Shown here in pieces: positions 1 to 6,378 of a stretch of 8,446 nucleotides of DNA (position 1 is the first letter of the stretch; each line of letters starts with the position of its first letter). This stretch comes from Bacilli bacterium. Lineage in GTDB: Bacteria > Bacillota > Bacilli > Tumebacillales > JAQBPP01. The stretch spans positions 1 to 8,446 of the forward strand of contig JAQBPP010000391.1 in NCBI GenBank assembly GCA_028287455.1, written 5' to 3'. A model generated the notes under the pieces. It searched no databases, was not told the DNA's origin, and was given only the letters and a program-made list of their open reading frames with translations. The translations under genes were made by a program, and so were the position numbers.

Positions 1-374
1 ATTAACTGCAGCAAAATACGAACGATGTATTCCCCTTCACGCCCTGCGTCGCTGGCGATGATAATCTCCCGTAGATCTGACCTGGTGATCAGTGATTTAA
101 TCAACGTAAACTGTTTGGATTTGGAACGAATCACCTGATGTTTAAATTTATCAGGAATAATCGGCAGGGATCCCAATGACCACTTTTTGTAAACCGAGTC
201 GTATTTTTCCGGTTCAGCCAGCTCGCAGAGGTGTCCGACTGCCCACGTCACGATCGCTCCCTGTGGAAATAAATCAGCAGGTGCTACTTCGATAAAGCCT
301 TGCTTTTTCTTATGCGGAAAAGGCGCCGCGATTTTTGCTCCTTGATCTGGTTTTTCTGCAATGATGATGATCAT
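1..374 (-). CDS. topB: DNA topoisomerase III, N-terminal part (runs off the left edge)
   Basis: Type IA topoisomerase that relaxes or decatenates DNA by passing single strands through a transient tyrosine-linked break. Only the first 124 codons are inside the window, so this is the TOPRIM region and the active-site tyrosine lies outside it. Visible signatures are the opening MIIIIAEKPDQGAKIA (the AEKP motif carrying the conserved TOPRIM glutamate), the VTWAVGHLCELAEPEKY stretch followed by KKWSLGSLPIIP, and SDAGREGEYIVR, the DxxREGE-type metal-binding motif of Bacillus-type TopB. The ATG at 374 is chosen because the protein begins exactly at the family start and has AGGAGA at 386-391, 11 bases upstream, which is slightly long spacing. 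It follows the YtaF-like gene after 42 bases with no terminator between, so the two are probably co-transcribed. The family call is firm. Whether it is the main or an accessory topoisomerase III copy cannot be told here. Confidence 0.93.
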   Translation of the reverse strand, partial: MIIIIAEKPDQGAKIAAPFPHKKKQGFIEVAPADLFPQGAIVTWAVGHLCELAEPEKYDSVYKKWSLGSLPIIPDKFKHQVIRSKSKQFTLIKSLITRSDLREIIIASDAGREGEYIVRILLQL

Positions 375-387
375 GTTGTTGGGATTC

Positions 388-407
388 TCCTGGTGGGTGT
401 CCTGGTG
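388..407. repeat. 8-bp direct repeat with 12-bp period at the topB ribosome-binding site
   Basis: TCCTGGTG occurs at 388-395 and again at 400-407 (CACCAGGA on the coding strand). The copy nearer topB contributes to the Shine-Dalgarno sequence; the other gives a second AGGA farther upstream. The repeat is exact, but its function, if any, is unknown and chance is a reasonable explanation. Confidence 0.45.
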
Positions 408-416
408 AGCAGCACA

Positions 417-1040
417 TTACAGCATTTGATGAAGTCCAACTAGAATAAGCAAAACTCCTGCGATGATTGTTGCACGATCCCCTAATTTTTCTGCAACAAA
501 GTTCTTCCCAATATACGCAGATGCTCCAAGCAATAAGTAACTTAAAATGCCAACCATCAACGACGTAATCCAGATATCCATTCCGGTCACTCCAGCGTCA
601 AATCCGCCAGCGAGTGCGTTCATAGCCAAGGCCACGCCCAGGATGATGGCTTCAAAAACAGAAATAGTTTTGGATCGATCAAAGTCAGCGGTTTCTGGAT
701 CGCGCAGAATTGAAACCAATCGATACTCAGCCCGCGTTTGCTGCTCTCCGGTTCGCACCTGTCTGCTGCTGAAAAACGGCTGCAGCAGCACCCATACGCC
801 AACTGCGATTAAGACAGCTGTTCCTAACAGGCTGGCCCAATGGGGATTGATCAGGCGAGAGATTGCTTGGCCAAAGTAGCCCGATAACACGGTGGCGATA
901 AAAGAAATTACTGCAATAATGAAATTCGAGTAGGCGGATATTGTGATCTTGCGCACGCCATAAGCGATTCCCACACCCGCATTATCCAAGTTGGAAGCCA
1001 CCCCAATCAGAAACATGGCCAACCAATCATGTAGATTCAT
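417..1040 (-). CDS. ytaF: YtaF-type sporulation membrane protein (MntP/DUF204 superfamily)
   Basis: Multi-pass membrane protein of 207 residues from the family that includes the manganese exporter MntP. The YtaF branch is annotated as a sporulation membrane protein; its transported substrate is not established. The sequence shows about six hydrophobic segments arranged as an internal duplication. The first half contains NLDNAGVGIAYG (Asp19) and the second contains LGVALAMNALAGGFDAG (Asn141, Asp148), so the acidic residue of the first repeat is replaced by Asn at the matching position. A soluble loop at about residues 91-128 carries DPETADFDRSKTISVFE, whose 119-130 segment matches an EF-hand calcium loop except for Lys at the usual Gly. 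The ATG start has AAGGAG at 1052-1057, 11 bases upstream. An ilvD terminator lies upstream, so this gene probably begins a transcript that continues into topB. Family membership is secure; transport of Mn or any other ion is inference. Confidence 0.88.
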   Translation of the reverse strand: MNLHDWLAMFLIGVASNLDNAGVGIAYGVRKITISAYSNFIIAVISFIATVLSGYFGQAISRLINPHWASLLGTAVLIAVGVWVLLQPFFSSRQVRTGEQQTRAEYRLVSILRDPETADFDRSKTISVFEAIILGVALAMNALAGGFDAGVTGMDIWITSLMVGILSYLLLGASAYIGKNFVAEKLGDRATIIAGVLLILVGLHQML

Positions 1041-1073
1041 CGCAACGTCATCTCCTTCAGGAATCTTACACCC

Positions 1074-1102
1074 CAGAATATGCGCCTAGATGAACGAGTG
1101 TG
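1074..1102 (-). promoter_or_regulatory. Possible sigma-K-like sporulation promoter upstream of ytaF
   Basis: On the minus strand CACA (1102-1099) is separated by 16 bases from CATATTCTG (1082-1074). This resembles the Bacillus sigma-K pattern mACm-N16-CATAnnnTA with one mismatch in the last base. No convincing sigma-A promoter is visible between the ilvD terminator and the gene. The consensus is short, so a match can easily arise by chance. Confidence 0.22.
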
Positions 1103-1117
1103 CGAAGACCGCCCAGG

Positions 1118-1150
1118 AAAAGCAAGGGAACCGAAAAAGCCGGTTCCCCT
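1118..1150 (-). terminator. Rho-independent-type terminator of ilvD
   Basis: On the minus strand GGGAACCG and CGGTTCCC form a perfect 8-bp stem (1148-1141 with 1133-1126) around the 7-base loop GCTTTTT. A G-T and an A-T pair at the base extend it to 10 bp. It is followed by TTGCTTTT, a broken T-tract. It starts about 40 bases after the ilvD stop. The plus-strand orientation also forms the hairpin but has no gene to terminate. The interrupted T-tract suggests it may be leaky. Confidence 0.72.
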
Positions 1151-1187
1151 TCAATCGCCTATTTTTGTTGCCTGACTTCGCCCATCT

Positions 1188-2864
1188 TTAATCGATTTTG
1201 AGTATTGCACCTGTGTTAGCCGATGAAACCATTTTGGCGTAACGAGCGAGCCAGCCCGTTTTCACTTTAAGCTCAGGTTCGCGCCAGCTTTTTTTACGTT
1301 CTGCCAATTCTTCGTCAGACAGCTCCACCCGAATCAATCGCTCTTCACAATCGATCGTCACAATATCGCCATCACGTAAGAGCGCAATGTTGCCGCCTGA
1401 AGCAGCTTCCGGTGAAACGTGTCCTACAGAGATGCCGCGGGATGCGCCGGAGAAGCGTCCATCAGTCACGAGCGCTACGTCCGCGCCTAATCCCATACCA
1501 GAAATCGCGGAAGTTGGAGCGAGCATTTCAGGCATGCCAGGACCACCCTTAGGTCCTTCATAACGAATCACTACTACATGCCCTTTTTGCACGCGGCCAG
1601 TCATAATCGCTTCCAGTGCTTCCTCCTGCGACTCAAAACAGATGCAGGATCCTGTGAATTGTTGAACTGCAGTTGCACCACTTTTGATAATCGCGCCGTC
1701 CTGTGCGATGTTTCCATGCAGGACACGGAGTCCGCCTTGTTCGGAATGTGGATTGTCAATCGAATGCACCACTTCGTAATCCATAATGTCAGCATCCTGA
1801 ATATTTTCACCCAGTGTTTTACCTGTTACCGTAATGCAGTCGAGATTGAGCGTACCAGGTTTCTTGCTCAATTCTTTCAGAATCGCACTGATGCCTCCCG
1901 CGCGATGAATATCTTCCATATGCCAGGACGAGGCAGGAGCCACTTTGGCCAAATGAGGAGTGCGACGGGAGATTTCATCAATGCGGGACAATGGATATTC
2001 GATGCCTGCTTCTCTGGCAATGGCCAAGGTGTGCAGAACTGTATTGGTAGATCCACCCATCGCCATATCCAGCGCAAACGCATTATCCAGCGCTTCAAGC
2101 GTCACAATATCACGTGGTTTGATGTCGTTGTCGAGCAAGTATTTCAATTTTTCTGCCACTTGGTCAATCAGTTTAAGCCGCTCCTTGCTTGTAGCGAGGA
2201 TCGAACCGTTTCCAGGCAAGGCAATGCCGAGCGCCTCACATAAACAGTTCATCGAATTCGCAGTGAACATACCGGAACAGGATCCGCAGGAAGGACAACC
2301 GTGGTCCTCAATGTCCTTCAAATCATCTGCAGTAATCTTGCCAGCTTGGTAGGCTCCGACGCCTTCAAACACGGAAGTTAAATCCACGACTTCACCTTTG
2401 CTGGTTTTGCCTGCAGCCATTGGACCACCTGAAATAAAGACGGTCGGTATATTGACCCGCATCGCGGCCATCATCATGCCCGGGGTGATTTTGTCGCAGT
2501 TCGGAATGCAAATCATTCCGTCGAACCAGTGCGCCTGTACAACTGTCTCCACGGAATCAGCAATGATTTCGCGGCTCGGCAAGGAATACCTCATCCCGAT
2601 ATGACCCATGGCGATCCCATCATCTACGCCGATCGTATTAAACTCAAAAGGAATCATGCCTGCTGCACGAACCGCTTCTTTGACCAAACGGCCAAATTCG
2701 TTCAAGTGCATATGTCCAGGAATAATCTCGACGAATGAATTACAAATAGCGATAAACGGTTTATCAAAGTCCTCGTCCTTTAGCCCTGTAGCTTTTAACA
2801 AACTGCGGTGAGGGGCTTTATCAAAACCCTTTTTGATCATGTCACTTCTCATACGTGGTGCCAT
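1188..2864 (-). CDS. ilvD: Dihydroxy-acid dehydratase
   Basis: Cytoplasmic Fe-S enzyme that dehydrates 2,3-dihydroxyisovalerate and 2,3-dihydroxy-3-methylvalerate to the 2-oxo acids that give valine, leucine and isoleucine. At 558 residues it is full length and reads through with no disruption. Family motifs in order: FNTIGVDDGIAMGH (metal-binding Asp81), IPNCDKITPG (cluster Cys123, Asp124, Lys125, the lysine carbamylated in homologues), CPSCGSCSGMFTANSMNC (Cys196 the likely cluster ligand), RYEGPKGGPGMPEMLAP, and TDGRFSGASRG with the proposed catalytic serine. The region PGHMHL has Gly50 where plant-type [2Fe-2S] enzymes have a third cysteine, so this belongs with the E. coli/B. subtilis PGH-type enzymes. 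The ATG at 2864 has AGAGGAGA at 2871-2878, six bases upstream. It stands alone, without other ilv or leu genes, has its own promoter candidate and ends in a hairpin. No T-box leader is present in the 72 bases upstream. Confidence 0.98.
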   Translation of the reverse strand: MAPRMRSDMIKKGFDKAPHRSLLKATGLKDEDFDKPFIAICNSFVEIIPGHMHLNEFGRLVKEAVRAAGMIPFEFNTIGVDDGIAMGHIGMRYSLPSREIIADSVETVVQAHWFDGMICIPNCDKITPGMMMAAMRVNIPTVFISGGPMAAGKTSKGEVVDLTSVFEGVGAYQAGKITADDLKDIEDHGCPSCGSCSGMFTANSMNCLCEALGIALPGNGSILATSKERLKLIDQVAEKLKYLLDNDIKPRDIVTLEALDNAFALDMAMGGSTNTVLHTLAIAREAGIEYPLSRIDEISRRTPHLAKVAPASSWHMEDIHRAGGISAILKELSKKPGTLNLDCITVTGKTLGENIQDADIMDYEVVHSIDNPHSEQGGLRVLHGNIAQDGAIIKSGATAVQQFTGSCICFESQEEALEAIMTGRVQKGHVVVIRYEGPKGGPGMPEMLAPTSAISGMGLGADVALVTDGRFSGASRGISVGHVSPEAASGGNIALLRDGDIVTIDCEERLIRVELSDEELAERKKSWREPELKVKTGWLARYAKMVSSANTGAILKID

Positions 2865-2897
2865 ACTGCGTCTCCTCTCAGCTGTCTCTATATTTCT

Positions 2898-2926
2898 ATC
2901 CTACCATCATTGATACATGCACTCAA
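2898..2926 (-). promoter_or_regulatory. Candidate sigma-A promoter for ilvD
   Basis: On the minus strand TTGAGT (2926-2921) and TAGGAT (2903-2898) are separated by exactly 17 bases. Each box matches four of six consensus positions. It lies in the 72-base gap between the glycosyltransferase and ilvD, which also contains no terminator, so read-through from upstream remains possible. Confidence 0.5.
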
Positions 2927-2936
2927 TTATTATCTT

Positions 2937-4076
2937 TCAAGTCACACTCTCCAAAGTAATTTTCGAATGATATTCGATCGCTTCAGATGCGATGCAGTGT
3001 GCCGCATTTGCTTTGCGCAGCCCGAACGCCGCTTGCCGCATAGCCACCAATTTCGCGTTGTCTGTTGCCAATTGTCTAAGAATGCTAACCACTTCGTCAG
3101 ACATACCTGCGATAACAGCCGCTCCAGACATTTCCAGGAATTTGGCATTTTCCAGTTCCTGTCCCGGCAGTGAACGATATAAGATCATTGGTAAATACAG
3201 CGCTATTGCCTCTGACACGGTTAATCCGCCCGCTTTCGTAATTAGCAAAGAGGCGGATCTCATTAGAACATCCATACGTTCCACATAGCCATATACATTT
3301 AAATTCGGATACTCCTGCTTTAACTGCTGAGCCCGCTGCAGCATTCGCTCATTGCGGCCGCAGACGAGGTCAACTGTAATCTCATTTTCCTTGGTGCCCA
3401 CCCTGCAAAGATCCTCCACCAAAGAGGAGGATCCTGATAAAACACCAAGTGCGCCTGCAGTAACCAATACCCGAAAACTGCCGTCTCTGTCTGGCGTATT
3501 CGGGGCTTGGGCTTCTTCAAACATGCGCCTGATCGGGATGCCAGAAATCACAATTTGATTCGGCAGGCAACCGCTTTGAATCAAATCCTGTTTCACAGAG
3601 TCACACGCGACAAAATAGCGGTCACAAGCTGGGTGATACCAATTGCCGTGAAAGTCAAAGTCAGTAATGATTGTCCATACAGGCGCCGCACATTTTTGTT
3701 TGGCTCTTAAAATAGAAGCCATTCTGGACAATGTCGGGAACGTGCTGATGATCAGATCCGGCTGCACTTTGTGAATCAATTTTTGCAGACTGGATAAGCC
3801 CGGCAAGGAAATCATTTCCAGGTAGGGTATAAAAGATTTGGCCTCTTTAGTCTTGTAATACCAGTAAGAGTACCAGTTCCTGCCAATGGTAAACATGGAT
3901 TCATAGATATACTTGGTTAAACCGTTCCACAGCGGAAGCGACTCGCTAAGCAAATCGCACAAAATCACCTCGGCACCTGAATCGATCAGCGAAAATGCCT
4001 CATCAATCGCCTTTGCTGCCTGTCTGTGTCCTTCTCCATAAGTGGTGTATAAGATTAACACTCGCACAGGCCTCAC
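2937..4076 (-). CDS. UgtP/MGDG-synthase-like GT28 glycosyltransferase (YkoN-like)
   Basis: Predicted cytoplasmic, membrane-associated glycosyltransferase of 379 residues that would transfer a sugar from a UDP-sugar to a lipid acceptor, as UgtP and plant MGDG synthases do with diacylglycerol. The N-terminal MGDG-synthase domain shows YTTYGEGHRQAAKAI (residues 10-24, with the GxGH motif), DLIISTFPTLSRMA, and TIITDFDFHGNWYHPACDRYFVA. The C-terminal GT28 half shows VLVTAGALGVLSGS (about 204-217), KAGGLTVSEAIALYLPMI (281-298) and LPGQELENAKFL, the nucleotide-sugar site. It begins with GTG, and that GTG overlaps the stop of the upstream deacetylase gene as GTGA, with GGGAGAGG just before it, which points to translational coupling. 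Donor and acceptor cannot be read from the sequence. It could be a true glycolipid synthase or a YkoN-type enzyme of unknown role; pairing with a YkoP-domain partner favours the latter. Confidence 0.9.
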   Translation of the reverse strand: MRPVRVLILYTTYGEGHRQAAKAIDEAFSLIDSGAEVILCDLLSESLPLWNGLTKYIYESMFTIGRNWYSYWYYKTKEAKSFIPYLEMISLPGLSSLQKLIHKVQPDLIISTFPTLSRMASILRAKQKCAAPVWTIITDFDFHGNWYHPACDRYFVACDSVKQDLIQSGCLPNQIVISGIPIRRMFEEAQAPNTPDRDGSFRVLVTAGALGVLSGSSSLVEDLCRVGTKENEITVDLVCGRNERMLQRAQQLKQEYPNLNVYGYVERMDVLMRSASLLITKAGGLTVSEAIALYLPMILYRSLPGQELENAKFLEMSGAAVIAGMSDEVVSILRQLATDNAKLVAMRQAAFGLRKANAAHCIASEAIEYHSKITLESVT

Positions 4077-5389
4077 ATCACCTCTCCCTTCTTGATCTCA
4101 ACTGGACGTCGATTCAATAAGGATTCACGGGTCATGACCAGCATCATCGGCACCAGTTTCTGTCTGGAATGAGAGACCCGTTTTTTACCATGCGGGTGAA
4201 ATACACGCAGTAAAAAACGCAAGTAGAGCATAGAGAAATTGCGAAACCAGTTGGATTTCAGCTGATGCAGTTCAAAACCCAACCCACGAATCCCGCGGTG
4301 AAGCAAAGTAATTCCTGTAAACGCTTTGACCTTCGCAAGTTCCGGCGTAGTGTCAATGGCCTTGCTCATTTCGATCAGTGCATCTCGAACCATGCGCGAA
4401 AGGGTCAATGCGACGCGATCTGAGCCCTCTTGCCGCAGCAATTGCAAAATAATTTGGTTGTCCAGGTGCAATTCCCCTACCCAATCCCCTGACTGAATCG
4501 ATGTTCCGTCGTTGCACGCTATGCTTCGCCCGTGATGCTTCGTAATAAAAACCTTGAAGATACCCCATCTGAAGGAAGAAACCGAACGTATTCTCGTAAA
4601 CCACTCGAAAATGTGTTCCCATCCCATCCATATGGACTGAATCATGATTTTAAACGGTGAAAGATGGGGTTTCATGACCGGGACCTCGCTGACTGTCCGA
4701 AATTCAAATCCTTGCTGCTGAAGCGAACTAATGATTTGAGGAAGCGCGGCGATCGAGGCAAGCGGTGCACCCGGCGCTGCTCCTAATGATTCATCACTGT
4801 CATGCAAGACAATAATGCTGCCGCCTTTTACTTTCCGGATGGCAAAATTTGCAATCGATTCAGCATCGTTTTGTTTTCGCCAATCGGAAGGCATCACTGA
4901 CCAAAGAACTACATCGCGTCCGCGTAATACCGGAGAGGTCAATGCGGCCCAGTTAAGCAATCCCCACGGGGGTCGGTACCAAAAACGTTCTGCACCTGTC
5001 AGATCTCTTAGGATTTGATATGAAGTGCTCAGTTCAGTTTGGGTGTGCCGCCAGCCCTTAAACCAGAGCGCATGATGCCGCTCGCCGTGGCTCCCAATCT
5101 CATGACCGTCTTCCACAATTCGTTTCACCAGTTCCGGATGCCGAAGCGCCCTGCCTGCTACCAGGAAGAAAGTGGCTTTGACACCATATTCACGCAGCAC
5201 CTTCAGGATTTGCGGTGTATAATCAGGGTTTGGCCCATCGTCAAACGTCAGGAAAATGTCCCTGGAATGATTCACTGCGCGAATGGCGTGCCATTGGAAG
5301 AGCCTTGCAAGAAGTGTGGGGAGCGGACCGTAAATCAAAAACAGAATAAAGATGATAACTACTAAAAGTGTCACAACATCACCCCGCAA
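4073..5389 (-). CDS. Membrane-anchored polysaccharide deacetylase (NodB/CE4) fused to a YkoP-like domain
   Basis: Protein of 438 residues with three parts: a single hydrophobic helix (about 6-27), a NodB/CE4 de-N-acetylase domain (about 44-220) and a C-terminal domain (about 230-430) that I recognise as YkoP-like (KHHGRS, GDWVGELHLDNQIILQL, LLHRGIRGLGFE, FHPHGKKR). CE4 motifs are TFDDGP (Asp50, Asp51), SHGERHH (His101 and His105, metal ligands), RPPWG (139-143), SVMPSDW (164-170) and IIVLHD (His186). All metal-binding residues are present, so activity on N-acetylated sugar is likely. The first helix is not followed by an obvious cleavage site. The start shown is TTG, with AAAAGGA eight bases upstream; a GTG at 5374 with GGGGTGAT before it is an alternative that keeps the helix. 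It lies 52 bases after proB and overlaps the glycosyltransferase by four bases. The substrate is unknown. The fusion links YkoP-like domains to glycan deacetylation. Confidence 0.9.
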   Translation of the reverse strand: MRGDVVTLLVVIIFILFLIYGPLPTLLARLFQWHAIRAVNHSRDIFLTFDDGPNPDYTPQILKVLREYGVKATFFLVAGRALRHPELVKRIVEDGHEIGSHGERHHALWFKGWRHTQTELSTSYQILRDLTGAERFWYRPPWGLLNWAALTSPVLRGRDVVLWSVMPSDWRKQNDAESIANFAIRKVKGGSIIVLHDSDESLGAAPGAPLASIAALPQIISSLQQQGFEFRTVSEVPVMKPHLSPFKIMIQSIWMGWEHIFEWFTRIRSVSSFRWGIFKVFITKHHGRSIACNDGTSIQSGDWVGELHLDNQIILQLLRQEGSDRVALTLSRMVRDALIEMSKAIDTTPELAKVKAFTGITLLHRGIRGLGFELHQLKSNWFRNFSMLYLRFLLRVFHPHGKKRVSHSRQKLVPMMLVMTRESLLNRRPVEIKKGEVM

Positions 5390-5441
5390 CCAAGCAGTCC
5401 TTTTCTCTATGATTCATTCATTCGTTCAATTCGTATGCCTG

Positions 5442-6239
5442 TTAATTCACTCGGCTGCGTTTGTGTGCGGAAGGATGAATCAAAAAACGCGTTCCTATGT
5501 CCTCGCCTGTAAGCGATTTGACTGCAACACCTCGTTCAAGCGCCGGGAGTATTCTGACCTCCACTCCATGCGCCGTTGCAAATTTGGCCGCTTCCAGCTT
5601 GGAACGCATGCCGCCAGTGCCAACGAGTGAACCGGAATTCCCCGCAGTTTTCATAATCTCATCCGTGATCGTTTCCACAACAGGAATTCGTACCGCTGCA
5701 GGATTGTCAGCAGGGTTATCGCTGTACAAACCGTCAATGTCTGTTAACAGCAGCAAGCAATCAGCATGAACCAATACGGCAATCATTGCCGCCAGTTGAT
5801 CATTTTCGCCAAATCGAATTTCTTCTACAGCAACAGAATCATTCTCATTAAAAATAGGGATAACGCCGCCAGTTAGAAGCACCTCAATTGTATTGCCCAG
5901 ATGAAATTTTCTGCCTGCATCATCCATATCTTCTCGTGTTAGCAAGATTTGTGCGCCTAAATACCCAAATTCCTCCAGCAGCTTGGTATAGTTTTCGATA
6001 ACTTTTGCCTGTCCCACTGCTGCAGCTGCCTGTTTTTCGGGAACACTTAAATTGGAACGGTTCCACCCTAACCGTTCCGTACCGGCTGCAATCGCTCCAG
6101 AGCTCACCAGCAAAACTTCTTTTCCCTGCAGACGGAGTTCAATAATCTGTTCAACAACCTGCAATATTTTCGAAAATTCCAACCGGCCAACCTGATTGGT
6201 TAAGCTGGAAGAACCGACTTTTAGGATAATTCTTTGCAT
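5442..6239 (-). CDS. proB: Glutamate 5-kinase, short form without PUA domain
   Basis: Cytoplasmic kinase that phosphorylates glutamate to glutamyl-5-phosphate, the first step of proline synthesis. At 265 residues it holds only the amino-acid kinase domain; the C-terminal PUA domain of the roughly 365-residue form is absent. The coding region ends cleanly in TAA, with only 52 bases to the next gene, so this is a native short form rather than a truncation. Motifs: ILKVGSSSLTN (5-15, phosphate binding), LLVSSGAIAAG (43-53), IFNENDSVAVEEIRFGENDQ (129-148, glutamate and feedback-site region), LLTDIDGLYSDNP (164-176, nucleotide binding) and GTGGMRSKLEAA (207-218). The ATG at 6239 has AGGGG five bases upstream and a good promoter behind it. 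No proA (the next enzyme) is next to it; the following genes are envelope functions. Whether it serves general proline supply or an osmotic-stress route cannot be told. Confidence 0.96.
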   Translation of the reverse strand: MQRIILKVGSSSLTNQVGRLEFSKILQVVEQIIELRLQGKEVLLVSSGAIAAGTERLGWNRSNLSVPEKQAAAAVGQAKVIENYTKLLEEFGYLGAQILLTREDMDDAGRKFHLGNTIEVLLTGGVIPIFNENDSVAVEEIRFGENDQLAAMIAVLVHADCLLLLTDIDGLYSDNPADNPAAVRIPVVETITDEIMKTAGNSGSLVGTGGMRSKLEAAKFATAHGVEVRILPALERGVAVKSLTGEDIGTRFLIHPSAHKRSRVN

Positions 6240-6263
6240 AAGAACCCCTGCCTTTACATTTCA

Positions 6264-6292
6264 TTTCTACTCTTCCCTGGAAAGGTTGTCAA
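6264..6292 (-). promoter_or_regulatory. Candidate sigma-A promoter for proB
   Basis: A perfect -35 TTGACA (6292-6287 on the minus strand) is followed after 17 bases by TAGAAA (6269-6264), four of six matches to the -10 consensus. It lies 25 bases upstream of the proB ATG in the gap between proB and the divergent transporter. No equally good plus-strand promoter for the transporter was found in this gap. Confidence 0.6.
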
Positions 6293-6362
6293 TACTTATT
6301 ACACGGGGGCAGCGACAAGCATGATCCTCAGACAAACTGGTAAAAGTATCATTAAATGCCTG

Positions 6363-6369
6363 AAAGGAG
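6363..6369 (+). promoter_or_regulatory. Shine-Dalgarno sequence that sets a CTG start for the MFS gene
   Basis: AAAGGAG ends nine bases before the CTG at 6379. The nearby ATG at 6372 is in another frame and only two bases from this site, too close for normal initiation. The next standard start in the transporter frame (GTG at 6430) has no comparable site and lies within the first transmembrane helix. Confidence 0.6.
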
Positions 6370-6378
6370 ATATGCAGC

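Noticed and set aside
1578..2243. Open frame of 221 codons on the plus strand inside ilvD
   Set aside because: It is antisense to the conserved ilvD sequence, has no ribosome-binding site or recognisable domain, and its Cys/His/Arg-rich composition is typical of a shadow frame.
2865..2936. Possible T-box or attenuator ahead of ilvD
   Set aside because: The 72-base gap is too short for a T-box and shows no terminator/antiterminator stems or leader peptide.
5412..5427. Four-base tandem repeat (ATTC x3 plus GTTC) in the proB-deacetylase gap
   Set aside because: It is only four imperfect units in non-coding sequence, with no paired structure. It could slip in length but nothing suggests phase variation.
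6293..6362. Plus-strand promoter for the MFS gene (for example TATCAT at 6347-6352)
   Set aside because: No -35 box lies at suitable spacing. The alternative CAGACA-N17-TTAAAT would place the start point on the Shine-Dalgarno sequence.
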